Positions 27,522 through 37,316 of a DNA stretch of 53,253 nt are shown here, piece after piece. Under the pieces are notes generated by a model. The model saw nothing but the letters and a program-made list of their open reading frames with translations. It was not told the origin of the DNA and did no database searches. The stretch's first letter is position 1. The number at the start of each line of letters is the position of its first letter. The position numbers and the translations under genes were made by a program. Origin of the DNA: Catellatospora paridis (GTDB lineage Bacteria; Actinomycetota; Actinomycetes; Mycobacteriales; Micromonosporaceae); NCBI RefSeq assembly GCF_009720365.1, contig NZ_ML769314.1, positions 1 to 53,253 on the forward strand. The letters run 5' to 3'.

Positions 27522-28007
27522 ATGCGACGGATTCTGGCCACCGCCACTCTCGGTCTCGCCCTGTTCGGCGCCGCGGCGTGCGCGGACACCGAGCCCGAGG
27601 CGACCAGCACCCCGACTCCGGGCGCCGCGGCGACCTCCGCGGCCGCCGCCCCCGCCGGCACCGACAAGAAGGCGGCCTGCGCCAACCTCACCAAGGCCAT
27701 CACCGACCTGGAGACCCAGGGCGCGACCATCGTGCCCGAGGTGCTCAACCCGGCCACCCAGCAGGCCGCGATCCCGAAGCTGACCAAGCTGCTCACGGAC
27801 TTCCAGGCGGCGTACGGCAAGGACGTCAGCACCATCGCCGACGCGGAGCTGAAGGCGGCCGTCGAGGCTGACCTGAAGGCGCTGCAGACCGGCATGGCCG
27901 CTGTGGTCGCCGCCAACGGCGACGCGACCAAGATCCAGGCTGCGATGACCTCCCCGGAGTTCGGCGCGGCGGGCAACAAGGTCAAGACGCTCTGCGCCGC
28001 GGCGTGA
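27522..28007 (+). CDS. Lipoprotein, third of three paralogues
   Basis: 161 aa. Signal peptide MRRILATATLGLALFGAAAC with lipobox Cys20, a Thr/Pro/Ala linker, then a helical domain with Cys53 (KAACANL) and Cys158 (KTLCAAA). It resembles the first paralogue most in signal peptide and overall plan. AAGGAAG precedes the ATG. It has its own upstream region of 274 nt with a likely promoter (TAGGCT 27388-27393) and is ended by a 13-bp hairpin at 28025-28054. Confidence 0.82.
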   Translation: MRRILATATLGLALFGAAACADTEPEATSTPTPGAAATSAAAAPAGTDKKAACANLTKAITDLETQGATIVPEVLNPATQQAAIPKLTKLLTDFQAAYGKDVSTIADAELKAAVEADLKALQTGMAAVVAANGDATKIQAAMTSPEFGAAGNKVKTLCAAA

Positions 28008-28024
28008 CGGACTGACCTCGGCTC

Positions 28025-28054
28025 GGCGCGCGGTGATCGGCATCACCGCGCGCC
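28025..28054 (+). terminator. Terminator after the third lipoprotein
   Basis: A perfect 13-bp stem (28025-28037 with 28042-28054) with loop CGGC and no T tract. Confidence 0.7.
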
Positions 28055-28073
28055 GGGCCTGGGGGTGCCCGGT

Positions 28074-28103
28074 TTGGGCATCGGGTCGGGCATGACGTAG
28101 TCT
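28074..28103 (+). promoter_or_regulatory. Promoter of rplU-rpmA
   Basis: -35 TTGGGC (28074-28079), 18-nt spacer, -10 TAGTCT (28098-28103). It predicts a ~145-nt leader before rplU, long enough for autogenous control by a ribosomal protein. I see no leader motif I can name. Confidence 0.5.
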
Positions 28104-28255
28104 TCTCCACGGTGCCCGTCACAGGGCGCTGCATGCGTGCGTGTGTGCCGGCCGTCTTCGGCCAGGACTGCCGAGCGCAACCAGTAGTGAAGACTCGGCC
28201 CGCCACGCGGGTCGATGAACCAACCGCCAGCACCTACGACAGGAGTCCGCGTCTC

Positions 28256-28570
28256 ATGTACGCGATCGTCAAGACCGGCGGCAAGCAGTACAAGGTCGCC
28301 GAGGGCGACGTGATCGAGGTCGAGAAGCTCGCGGGCGCGCCCGGCGACGTGGTGGCGCTGTCCGCAGTGCTGCTTGTTGATGGCAGCGACCTGGTGACCG
28401 ACGCGGCGAAGCTTGCCAAGGTTTCTGTTTCCGGAGAGCTCGTGGCCCACACCAAGGGCCCGAAGATCCGGATCCACAAGTTCAAGAACAAGACCGGCTA
28501 CCACAAGCGGCAGGGTCACCGTCAGCCGCTGACGCAGGTCAAGGTCACCGGCATCAAGAGCGGGAAGTAG
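28256..28570 (+). CDS. rplU: Large-subunit ribosomal protein L21 (bL21)
   Basis: 104 aa. It begins [14 protein letters not shown] and carries the C-terminal rRNA-binding signature [16 protein letters not shown]. It binds 23S rRNA. ATG at 28256 with AGGAG about 10 nt upstream. It is followed after 8 nt by rpmA in the conserved rplU-rpmA-obgE order. Confidence 0.98.
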   Translation: MYAIVKTGGKQYKVAEGDVIEVEKLAGAPGDVVALSAVLLVDGSDLVTDAAKLAKVSVSGELVAHTKGPKIRIHKFKNKTGYHKRQGHRQPLTQVKVTGIKSGK

Positions 28571-28578
28571 GCCTCGAC

Positions 28579-28836
28579 ATGGCACATAAAAAGGGTGCAT
28601 CCAGCTCGCGCAACGGTCGCGACTCCGCCGCCCAGCGACTCGGCGTGAAGCGCTTCGGCGGTCAGGTCGTCAGCGCCGGCGAGATCCTCATCCGCCAGCG
28701 CGGCACCAAGTTCCACCCGGGCGACCTGGTCGGCCGTGGTGGCGACGACACGCTGTTCGCGCTCGCCGCGGGCTCGGTGCAGTTCGCTCTCAAGCGGGGC
28801 CGCAAGACCGTGAACATCGTTCCGGTCTCGGCCTGA
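28579..28836 (+). CDS. rpmA: Large-subunit ribosomal protein L27 (bL27)
   Basis: 85 aa. It begins [20 protein letters not shown], the short N-terminal tail that reaches the peptidyl-transferase centre, followed by [21 protein letters not shown]. There is no Firmicutes-type N-terminal extension. It is closed by a strong terminator. Confidence 0.98.
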   Translation: MAHKKGASSSRNGRDSAAQRLGVKRFGGQVVSAGEILIRQRGTKFHPGDLVGRGGDDTLFALAAGSVQFALKRGRKTVNIVPVSA

Positions 28837-28847
28837 CAGATCGTCGG

Positions 28848-28880
28848 AGGCGGGAGGGCGCGCGAAGCGCCTTCCCGCCT
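28848..28880 (+). terminator. Intrinsic terminator of rplU-rpmA
   Basis: A 14-bp stem (28848-28861 with 28867-28880, one G-U) with loop GCGAA, followed by TTGCTGTTT. It makes obgE a separate transcription unit, at least in part. Confidence 0.88.
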
Positions 28881-29024
28881 TTGCTGTTTCCGCCTCACGG
28901 AAGCGTCGAGGTGAGACGCGGCTAACCCCGCGACCCGGAACACCCGGGACCCACCGTGCGCTGCCCTAGGGGGCACGCCCGCACCCCGGCCGCGACTCGT
29001 GGAGTCGGTGGGTGGAAGCGGGCA

Positions 29025-29030
29025 TATGCT
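29025..29030 (+). promoter_or_regulatory. Possible -10 box of obgE
   Basis: TATGCT lies 34 nt before the obgE start, in the gap after the rpmA terminator, followed by a T-rich run. No clear -35. Confidence 0.35.
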
Positions 29031-29063
29031 GTTTTTTGAATCGAAGTATGTGGAGGATGGAAC

Positions 29064-30545
29064 GTGGCGACGTTCGTGGATCGTGTGGTGCTGCACCTGC
29101 AGGCGGGTGACGGCGGCCACGGCTGCGTGTCCATCCACCGCGAGAAGTTCAAGCCGTTCGGGGGGCCGGACGGCGGCAACGGCGGGCACGGCGGCGGCAT
29201 CCTGATGGAGGTCGACCCCAACGTGCACACGCTGCTGGACTTCCACTTCCACCCGCACATCAAGGCGACCAACGGCAAGGGCGGCTCGGGCAACAACCGG
29301 GAAGGCGCCAACGGCGGCGACCTGGTGCTCAAGGTGCCCTCTGGCACGGTCGTGCAGACGCTCGACGGCGTGGTCATCGCCGATCTGGTCGGCGCGGGCA
29401 CCACGCTGGAGATCGCCCGCGGCGGTCGCGGCGGCCGCGGCAACGCCGCGCTGGCCAGTTCCCGGCGCAAGGCGCCCGGTTTCGCCGAGCTCGGTGAGCC
29501 CGGAGACCGGCTCGAGGTGGTCGTCGAGCTCAAGAGCGTCGCCGACGTGGGCCTGGTGGGCTTCCCGAGCGCGGGCAAGTCCTCGCTCATCTCGGTGATC
29601 TCCGCGGCCAAGCCGAAGATCGCCGACTACCCGTTCACCACGCTGGTGCCGAACCTGGGTGTGGTGCAGGCGGGCGAGCACGTGTTCACCGTCGCCGACG
29701 TGCCGGGCCTGATCCCGGGCGCGGCCACCGGCAAGGGCCTGGGCCTGGAGTTCCTGCGCCACATCGAGCGCACCGCGGTGCTGGCCCACGTGGTGGACAC
29801 CGCGACCCTGGAGACCGACCGCGACCCGGTGGCCGACATCGAGGCCCTGGAGTCGGAGCTCGCGCAGTACGGCGGGCTCGGGGACCGGCCCCGCATCATC
29901 GTGCTGAACAAGATCGACGTGCCGGACGGCCGGGACCTGGCCGACATCACCACCCCCGACCTGGAGAAGTTCGGCTGGCCGATCTACCAGGTCAGCGCGG
30001 CGACCCGGGAAGGGCTCACGGAGCTCGTATACGCGCTGGCGCGCATGGTCGAGGAGCACCGGGCGGCCGCGCCCGTGCTGGAGCCGACCCGCATCGTGCT
30101 GCGCCCCAAGGCCGTCGACGACTCCGGCTTCGAGATCACGCAGGACCGCGCGGGTGTCTGGGTGGTCACGGGCAGCAAGCCCGAGCGCTGGGTGCGCCAG
30201 ACCACCTTCGACAACGCCGAGGCGGTGGGCTACCTCGCCGACCGGCTCGCCCGGCTGGGCGTCGAGGAGAAGCTGGCCAAGCTGGGCGCGCAGCCCGGCG
30301 ACCCGGTGCGCATCGGCGAGCGCGAGTTCGACTGGCAGCCGACGATCTACGCGGGCAAGGACTTCACGCCCGGCAACCGCTTCACCGACGAGCGCCTCGA
30401 GGACGACATCACCCGTCCGAGGGCTGCGGAGCGGCTCGCGGCCCGCAAGGCGCGGCGCCAGCGCGAGGAAGGCGACACCGCCGGCGACGAGTGGCTCCCC
30501 GACGAGAAGGATCTGCGCCTCGACGACGAGGACGACGATCAGTAG
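29064..30545 (+). CDS. obgE: Obg/CgtA GTPase
   Basis: 493 aa. It is a GTPase for 50S maturation and stress control. The Gly-rich Obg fold (1-160; [18 protein letters not shown]) is followed by the G domain: P-loop GFPSAGKSS (166-174), switch [21 protein letters not shown] and NKIDV. A C-terminal OCT domain ([15 protein letters not shown]) and a charged tail complete it. GTG start with TGGAGGAT upstream. In many actinobacteria proB follows; here an acetyltransferase and trpS do. Confidence 0.97.
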   Translation: MATFVDRVVLHLQAGDGGHGCVSIHREKFKPFGGPDGGNGGHGGGILMEVDPNVHTLLDFHFHPHIKATNGKGGSGNNREGANGGDLVLKVPSGTVVQTLDGVVIADLVGAGTTLEIARGGRGGRGNAALASSRRKAPGFAELGEPGDRLEVVVELKSVADVGLVGFPSAGKSSLISVISAAKPKIADYPFTTLVPNLGVVQAGEHVFTVADVPGLIPGAATGKGLGLEFLRHIERTAVLAHVVDTATLETDRDPVADIEALESELAQYGGLGDRPRIIVLNKIDVPDGRDLADITTPDLEKFGWPIYQVSAATREGLTELVYALARMVEEHRAAAPVLEPTRIVLRPKAVDDSGFEITQDRAGVWVVTGSKPERWVRQTTFDNAEAVGYLADRLARLGVEEKLAKLGAQPGDPVRIGEREFDWQPTIYAGKDFTPGNRFTDERLEDDITRPRAAERLAARKARRQREEGDTAGDEWLPDEKDLRLDDEDDDQ

Positions 30546-30571
30546 ACGATCAGTAGGCGTCGGCACCAGGG

Positions 30572-30608
30572 CGGACACTGTCAGTTAACGGTTCGGTGAC
30601 AGTGTCCG
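30572..30608 (+). terminator. Terminator after obgE
   Basis: A perfect 12-bp stem (30572-30583 with 30597-30608) with a 13-nt loop, 26 nt past the stop. Confidence 0.75.
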
Positions 30609-30670
30609 TCATCTCACCGCAATCCGCCCTGCTGTGCGGTTTGTGAAACAACGCGGAAACAAGCCCTGGC

Positions 30671-30676
30671 TAGCGT
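30671..30676 (+). promoter_or_regulatory. -10 box of a probable leaderless GNAT transcript
   Basis: TAGCGT ends 7 nt before GTG 30684. Confidence 0.5.
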
Positions 30677-30683
30677 CCTGACG

Positions 30684-31124
30684 GTGTTGATCCAGCACCG
30701 TGAGATCACCCACCCTGATGTCACCGCGCTCGTGCTCGCCGCTGAGGACGAACTCTTCACGCGGTATCCGGGCACCACCCGATCACCCCTGGACCCGCAC
30801 GCCCGTTTCGTCGTGGCGTACGTGCTGGGCAGGCCTGTCGGCTGCGGGGCGCTCGTCGTGTCCAGCCCGGGTGTAGGCGAGATCAGGCGGATGTATGTAC
30901 TGCCGGCGCATCGCCGCGCCGGGGTGGCCCGCCGCATCCTCGCGGCACTGGAACGACGGGCCACCGCCCAGGGCTGGGACTCGCTCATCCTCGAGACCGG
31001 CGTGAACCAGCCTGAGGCGATCGCGCTGTACGAGTCGTCCGGTTACCAGCGGACCGAGCCGTACGGCAGGTACGTCGACAACCCCTACTCCGTCTGCTTC
31101 GTGAAGAAGCTCCTCAGGAGCTGA
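30684..31124 (+). CDS. GNAT-family N-acetyltransferase
   Basis: 146 aa. The acetyl-CoA-binding motif is IRRMYVLPAHRRAGVARRIL (R/QxxGxA form at about 77-82), followed by LILETGVNQPEAIALYESSGY, the typical GNAT C-terminal half. The acceptor is unknown. It seems leaderless (TAGCGT, no ribosome-binding site). Its 3' end overlaps the 3' end of convergent trpS by 11 nt. Confidence 0.88.
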   Translation: MLIQHREITHPDVTALVLAAEDELFTRYPGTTRSPLDPHARFVVAYVLGRPVGCGALVVSSPGVGEIRRMYVLPAHRRAGVARRILAALERRATAQGWDSLILETGVNQPEAIALYESSGYQRTEPYGRYVDNPYSVCFVKKLLRS

Positions 31125-32103
31125 CGAGTCCTATCGCCTCGCCGGCTCGCCGCAACGTCGCGGCGGCCCGCGGGCGTGCCCGCCGCGCCCCCTCCCGGAG
31201 CACCTCCTCGACCGTCTCCGGCCGCCGGCGCAGCGCCTCGTAGCGTTCCTGGATGGGCGTCAGCACCGCCACCACGGCCTCGGCCGTCTCCCGCTTGAGC
31301 TGCCCGTACGAGCTGAAGTGGCCGGTGGACCCGGTGCAGGCGTGATAGATCTCCAGCAGGTTGGTCACCCCCGGCTGGTGCTCCCGGTCGTGGCGCACCG
31401 TGCTTCCGCTGTCGGTGACCGCGCGCATCACCTTGCGGCGCACGACGTCGGGTTCGTCGAGGATGCCGATCACTCCGGTACTGACCACATTGGTCTTGCC
31501 CATCTTCGCCGTCGGGTCGGCCAGGTCCATCACCCGCGCGGCGACCGGTGCGGGCACCGCCGCGGGCACCGTGAAGGTAGGGCCGTAGCGGCCGTTGAAC
31601 CGGTTCGCGACCGCCCTGGCCAGCTCGACGTGCTGCATCTGGTCGTCGCCGACCGGCACCTGCTCGGTGTCGTGCAGCAGGATGTCGGCCGCCATCAGCA
31701 CCGGGTAGGTGAGCAGGCTGAGCCGCACCTGCTCGCCGCGGCCGGCCTTCTCCTTGAACGCGACCATGCGCTGGGCCTCGCCGTAGCCGGTGGCGCATTC
31801 CAGCAGGTAGTGCAGTTGGGTGTGCTCGGGCAGGTGGGATTGGACGTAGAGGGTGCAGCGCTGCGGGTCGACCCCGGCGGCCAGCAGCACCGCGGCCTGT
31901 TCCAGGGTGCGGCCGCGTACCGCGGCGGGGTCGTGCTCGACGGTCAGCGAATGCAGGTCGGCGAGCATGGTGACGGTCTCGCTGTCGTCCTGGCCGGCCA
32001 CCAGCGGCAGGATCATGCCGAACAGGTTGCCGAGTTGCAGGCGCCCGGTCGGCTTGCAGGCGGACAGCCGGCGGGCGCGGGTGCGGGTCGGGGTGATGGT
32101 CAT
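31114..32103 (-). CDS. trpS: Tryptophanyl-tRNA synthetase
   Basis: 329 aa. It charges tRNA-Trp. The class I HIGH-like element is TGRLQLGN (19-26) and the KMSKS loop is KMGKT (200-204). Other TrpRS landmarks are SLLTYPVLMAADILLHDTEQVPVGDDQMQH. The KMGKT loop and attenuator control suggest a divergent, possibly auxiliary enzyme, comparable to the regulated indolmycin-resistant TrpRS of Streptomyces coelicolor (inference; a second trpS elsewhere would support it). ATG at 32103 with GAGGAG upstream; the longer frame to 32166 covers leader RNA. It is expressed from a leader with a Trp-rich peptide and competing hairpins. Confidence 0.95.
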   Translation of the reverse strand: MTITPTRTRARRLSACKPTGRLQLGNLFGMILPLVAGQDDSETVTMLADLHSLTVEHDPAAVRGRTLEQAAVLLAAGVDPQRCTLYVQSHLPEHTQLHYLLECATGYGEAQRMVAFKEKAGRGEQVRLSLLTYPVLMAADILLHDTEQVPVGDDQMQHVELARAVANRFNGRYGPTFTVPAAVPAPVAARVMDLADPTAKMGKTNVVSTGVIGILDEPDVVRRKVMRAVTDSGSTVRHDREHQPGVTNLLEIYHACTGSTGHFSSYGQLKRETAEAVVAVLTPIQERYEALRRRPETVEEVLREGARRARPRAAATLRRAGEAIGLVSS

Positions 32104-32171
32104 GTCGGTCTCCTCGGGAGTCGGGCCACCCCGTCCGGAGACCTCGGCACGGCGCAAGCGGTGCACGAAGA

Positions 32172-32193
32172 AGGCCGCCCGGAGGGGCGGCCT
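32172..32193 (-). terminator. Attenuator terminator of trpS
   Basis: On the minus strand AGGCCGCCC (32193-32185), loop CTCC, GGGCGGCCT (32180-32172), then TCTTCGTGC. The stem lies between the leader peptide and trpS. Its 5' arm can instead pair with GGGCGGCC at 32228-32221, just after the leader-peptide stop, so the terminator can be switched. Confidence 0.82.
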
Positions 32194-32229
32194 GGGTCGT
32201 CTGCTGGGTTCGCGGAAGCGGGCCGCCCG

Positions 32230-32265
32230 TCAGGGCAGCCACCACATGGTGTTCGTCGTCCGCAT
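32230..32265 (-). CDS. trpL: trpS leader peptide with tandem Trp codons
   Basis: An 11-codon ORF reading MRTTNTMWWLP then TGA; two adjacent TGG codons lie at 32244-32239. A ribosome stalling there for lack of Trp-tRNA would cover GGCTGCCC (32240-32233), which otherwise pairs with GGGCGGCC (32228-32221). This frees the latter to block the terminator. The ATG at 32265 is 6 nt after the -10 box, so the leader itself looks leaderless. An internal ATG at 32247 would give MWWLP. Confidence 0.82.
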   Translation of the reverse strand: MRTTNTMWWLP

Positions 32266-32271
32266 TCCACC

Positions 32272-32300
32272 ATTGTCCCCATCATGGCCTTGATCGGCAA
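32272..32300 (-). promoter_or_regulatory. Promoter of the trpS leader transcript
   Basis: On the minus strand -35 TTGCCG (32300-32295), a 17-nt spacer, and -10 GACAAT (32277-32272). Transcription would start at or next to the leader ATG (32265). It is back to back with pepN. Confidence 0.6.
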
Positions 32301-32367
32301 GAACGTTGCCGAAGGTAAGGGGCTACCGCCCGTTCGCCACCTGCCGCCGTCAGGCAGGATGGGCGTC

Positions 32368-34857
<2,490 letters not shown>

Positions 34858-34869
34858 CCTGCCCCTCCA

Positions 34870-34901
34870 CCCGCCCCGCCGACCCGCTCGGCGGGACGGG
34901 G
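34870..34901 (+). terminator. Terminator after pepN
   Basis: A GC-rich stem (about 34870-34882 with 34888-34900, one mismatch) 12 nt past the stop; no T tract. Confidence 0.6.
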
Positions 34902-34921
34902 GTCACGGCCCCCGCCTGATG

Positions 34922-34984
34922 TAGACGTTGGCCTATCCGGATGACTTCGATCGCCGAAAATTCATCCAGATAGGCCAATGTCTA
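34922..34984. repeat. 23-bp intergenic palindrome
   Basis: The left arm (34922-34944) begins TAGACGTTGGCCTATC and the right arm (34962-34984) ends GATAGGCCAATGTCTA; they match at 21 of 23 positions around a 17-nt centre. It lies between the pepN terminator and nadD. It is lower in GC than its surroundings, suggesting an inserted or separately selected element. Confidence 0.85.
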
Positions 34985-35014
34985 TGGCAAATCGGGGCGG
35001 CTCGTGCGGCGGCA

Positions 35015-35020
35015 TAGAAT
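35015..35020 (+). promoter_or_regulatory. -10 box of a probable leaderless nadD transcript
   Basis: TAGAAT, close to the TATAAT consensus, ends 6 nt before GTG 35027; no Shine-Dalgarno sequence. Confidence 0.65.
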
Positions 35021-35026
35021 CGGCGC

Positions 35027-35611
35027 GTGGCGACACGTATCGGGATCATGGGCGGCACCTTCGACCCCATCCACCACGGTCACCTCGTCGCGGCCAGCGA
35101 GGTGGCTGACCGGTACGCGCTCGACGAGGTCGTCTTCGTGCCGACGGGGCAGCCGTGGCAGAAGACCGAGCACGCGGTCACCCCGGCGGAGGACCGCTAT
35201 CTGATGACGGTCATCGCGACCGCGTCCAACCCGCGGTTCAGCGTGAGCCGGGTGGACGTGGACCGGGTCGGGCCGACGTACACCGTCGACACGCTGCGCG
35301 AGCTGCGCGACCAGTACGGCGAGAAGACCGAGCTGTTCTTCATCACCGGCGCCGACGCGCTCTCCAAGATCTTGTCCTGGAAGGACGCGGACCAGCTGTT
35401 CGAGCTGGCCCACTTCGTGGGGGTCACCCGTCCGGGGTTCATGCTCACCGACGCGCACCTGCCCGCCGACGTGGTGAGCCTGGTCCAGGTGCCGGCGATG
35501 GCGATCTCGTCGACGGACTGCCGCCGCCGGGTCGCCGCGGGCCAGCCGGTCTGGTATCTGGTACCGGACGGGGTAGTGCAATACATCACAAAACGGCATC
35601 TATACCGCTGA
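35027..35611 (+). CDS. nadD: Nicotinate-nucleotide adenylyltransferase
   Basis: 194 aa. It joins ATP and nicotinate mononucleotide to deamido-NAD in NAD synthesis. The nucleotidyltransferase motif [12 protein letters not shown] (HHGH 16-19) and ISSTDCR (160-166, the ISSTxxR motif) are present. GTG start, leaderless. First gene of the conserved nadD-rsfS-phosphatase group. Confidence 0.96.
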   Translation: MATRIGIMGGTFDPIHHGHLVAASEVADRYALDEVVFVPTGQPWQKTEHAVTPAEDRYLMTVIATASNPRFSVSRVDVDRVGPTYTVDTLRELRDQYGEKTELFFITGADALSKILSWKDADQLFELAHFVGVTRPGFMLTDAHLPADVVSLVQVPAMAISSTDCRRRVAAGQPVWYLVPDGVVQYITKRHLYR

Positions 35612-35732
35612 TGTCCGGGTGTCCCGGCCCACCGCGTGACTATCTCAGCGGCAGACCGGGTAATCCCTGTGAGACTCTGGATGCGAGCCTGATCGCGAGC
35701 ATCGCGGCCAGGCCACCGACGAAAGGACCAAG

Positions 35733-36122
35733 GTGCCCGCAACCGAGCGTGCTGTCGAGATGGCCCTGGCCGCCGCGCAGGCGGCCGCCGACAAGAAGGC
35801 CGAGGACATCGTCCTGATGGACGTGGGCGAGCAGCTCGTCCTCACCGACGTCTTCGTGGTCGCCTCCGCTCCGAACGAGCGCCAGGTCCTGGCCATCGTC
35901 GACGCCGTCGAAGAAGCCCTGCTGAAGATGCCCGAGAAGGCCAAGCCGATCCGCCGCGAGGGCGAGCGCGCAGGCCGCTGGGTGCTGCTCGACTTCGGCG
36001 ACATCGTCGTGCACGTCCAGCACAGCGAGGAGCGCGAGTTCTACGCCCTCGACCGACTGTGGAAGGACTGCGCCCGGATCGAGTTCAACGACCGCGATCT
36101 GGCGACCCAGGACGCTGCGTGA
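35733..36122 (+). CDS. rsfS: Ribosomal silencing factor RsfS
   Basis: 129 aa. It binds L14 and blocks joining of ribosomal subunits when nutrients are short. Family pattern: EDIVLMDVGEQLVLTDVFVVAS, RREGERAGRWVLLDFGDIVVHVQ, EREFYALDRLWKD. GTG start with AAAGGA at 35722-35727. The stop lies at the left end of a 74-nt start/stop-bearing element (36117-36198). Confidence 0.95.
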   Translation: MPATERAVEMALAAAQAAADKKAEDIVLMDVGEQLVLTDVFVVASAPNERQVLAIVDAVEEALLKMPEKAKPIRREGERAGRWVLLDFGDIVVHVQHSEEREFYALDRLWKDCARIEFNDRDLATQDAA

Positions 36123-36198
36123 GCGAGCGGCGCGAGCGAACCATGGGGTTCGGCCCTCACGCCGCCGCCGACGAGCGGAGCGAGGAGAAGGCGTGAGC
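36117..36198 (+). repeat. Element flanked by 8-nt GCGTGAGC direct repeats between rsfS and the phosphatase gene
   Basis: GCGTGAGC occurs at 36117-36124, holding the rsfS TGA, and again at 36191-36198, holding the next gene's GTG; the period is 74 nt. Inside are GAGCGAGCGGCGCGAGCG, a CGAACC/GGTTCG mini-hairpin and GAGCGGAGCGAGGAG, which supplies the ribosome-binding site. It looks like an insertion that duplicated an ancestral GTGA stop/start overlap. Confidence 0.6.
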
Positions 36199-36819
36199 CT
36201 GGAACGGGGCCAGGAGCCGATCACGCGCGTGCTGCTGTGGCGGCACGGCAACACCGACTGGAACGCCGCCCAGCGGGTGCAGGGCCAGCTCGACGTGCCC
36301 GTCAACGACCGCGGCCGGGCCCAGGCCCAGGCCGCGGCCGCGGTGCTCGCGCGCGGCGAGGCCCAACTCATGATCACCAGTGACCTGAGCCGCTGCACGC
36401 AGACCGCCGCGCCGCTGGCCGAGCTGACCGGGCTGACGCCCGAGCGGGACGCCCGGCTGCGCGAGCGGCACTTCGGCTCCTGGCAGGGGCTCACCACCCC
36501 GGAGGTGCGCGAGCGGTTCCCCGAGTCGTACGCCCGCTGGCGTGCCGCCGACCCGGATCCCGGCGACGGCCTGGAGCCGCTGGCCGACCTGGGCAAGCGC
36601 GTCAGCGAGACGATCCGGCAGGCCGCCGAGCGGGTGCCGGGCGGCACGGCGATCCTGGTCAGCCACGGTGGCGCCATCAAGTACGGGGTGGCCGCGCTGC
36701 TCGGCTGGCCCGAGGAGATGCTGCCGACGATCGCGCCGGTGCAGAACTGCCACTGGGTCGACCTGATCCTGCAGCCGTCCTACGGCTGGCGGGTGTCGGC
36801 GTACAACGTCGGCGCATGA
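36193..36819 (+). CDS. Histidine-phosphatase family protein (possible glucosyl-3-phosphoglycerate phosphatase)
   Basis: 208 aa. The phospho-His motif is LLWRHGNTDWN (H18); R67, E91 (RERHFG) and H158 (LVSHGG) complete the expected phosphatase site. In M. tuberculosis the gene in this position after rsfS encodes GpgP, the glucosyl-3-phosphoglycerate phosphatase, so that role is likely but unproven. GTG start with GAGGAGAAGG just upstream, supplied by the 36117-36198 element. Confidence 0.9.
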   Translation: MSLERGQEPITRVLLWRHGNTDWNAAQRVQGQLDVPVNDRGRAQAQAAAAVLARGEAQLMITSDLSRCTQTAAPLAELTGLTPERDARLRERHFGSWQGLTTPEVRERFPESYARWRAADPDPGDGLEPLADLGKRVSETIRQAAERVPGGTAILVSHGGAIKYGVAALLGWPEEMLPTIAPVQNCHWVDLILQPSYGWRVSAYNVGA

Positions 36820-36864
36820 CGGCACTCGCGCAACTTGCCCCCGGGCGGTAGCGTCCGAACTGAC

Positions 36865-37299
36865 ATGACCACACGAACCCCCCTCACTCATCTGTTGCTG
36901 ACCGGCACGCTGCTGGGCGGTCTCCTGCTCGCCGCGTGCGCCCCGACCGAGGAGCCGGAGGTGGGCAGTTCCGTGACCCCGTCACCGTCGGCGTCGGCCG
37001 GGATCCCGCCGAGCAGTCCGGCCGGCAAGCCCAAGCCGAGCCTGTCGCCGCAGGTGCCGCCGCCGGCCAAGGACGGCGAGGTCATCTCGGTCACCGGCCG
37101 GGTCGAGCGGGTGGAGCTGGAAGGCGGGTGCACCGTGCTGCGCGCCGACAGCGGCACCACCTACCAGCTCATGGGCGGCGATCCGAAGATCGTCAAGCCG
37201 GGCGCCACCGTGCAGATCCAGGGACGGGTGCGCACCGACATCATGACGATCTGCCAGATGGGCCCCGTGCTCGAGGTCGTCACGGCGCAGCCGTCGTGA
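36865..37299 (+). CDS. Lipoprotein with C-terminal OB-like domain
   Basis: 144 aa. Signal peptide ending in lipobox LLAAC (Cys25), then a Pro/Ser-rich linker, and a ~65-aa beta-rich domain (VISVTGRVERVELEGGCTVL to VQIQGRVRTDI) with two Cys. It resembles small OB-fold/DUF5818-type lipoproteins. No ribosome-binding site; TAGCGT at 36849-36854 lies 10 nt before the ATG, suggesting a very short leader. Function unknown. Confidence 0.78.
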   Translation: MTTRTPLTHLLLTGTLLGGLLLAACAPTEEPEVGSSVTPSPSASAGIPPSSPAGKPKPSLSPQVPPPAKDGEVISVTGRVERVELEGGCTVLRADSGTTYQLMGGDPKIVKPGATVQIQGRVRTDIMTICQMGPVLEVVTAQPS

Positions 37300-37304
37300 C
37301 GGGT

Positions 37305-37310
37305 TAACGT
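37305..37310 (+). promoter_or_regulatory. -10 box of a probable leaderless degV transcript
   Basis: TAACGT ends 6 nt before ATG 37317; no Shine-Dalgarno sequence. Confidence 0.55.
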
Positions 37311-37316
37311 GCCCGC

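Noticed and set aside
27387..28046. 219-codon minus-strand frame opposite the third lipoprotein
   Set aside because: The plus-strand frame has a signal peptide, lipobox, ribosome-binding site and paralogues; the minus frame has none.
32104..32166. Longer TrpRS N-terminus from 32166
   Set aside because: The 21 added residues lie in the attenuator leader RNA; ATG 32103 has a strong GAGGAG.
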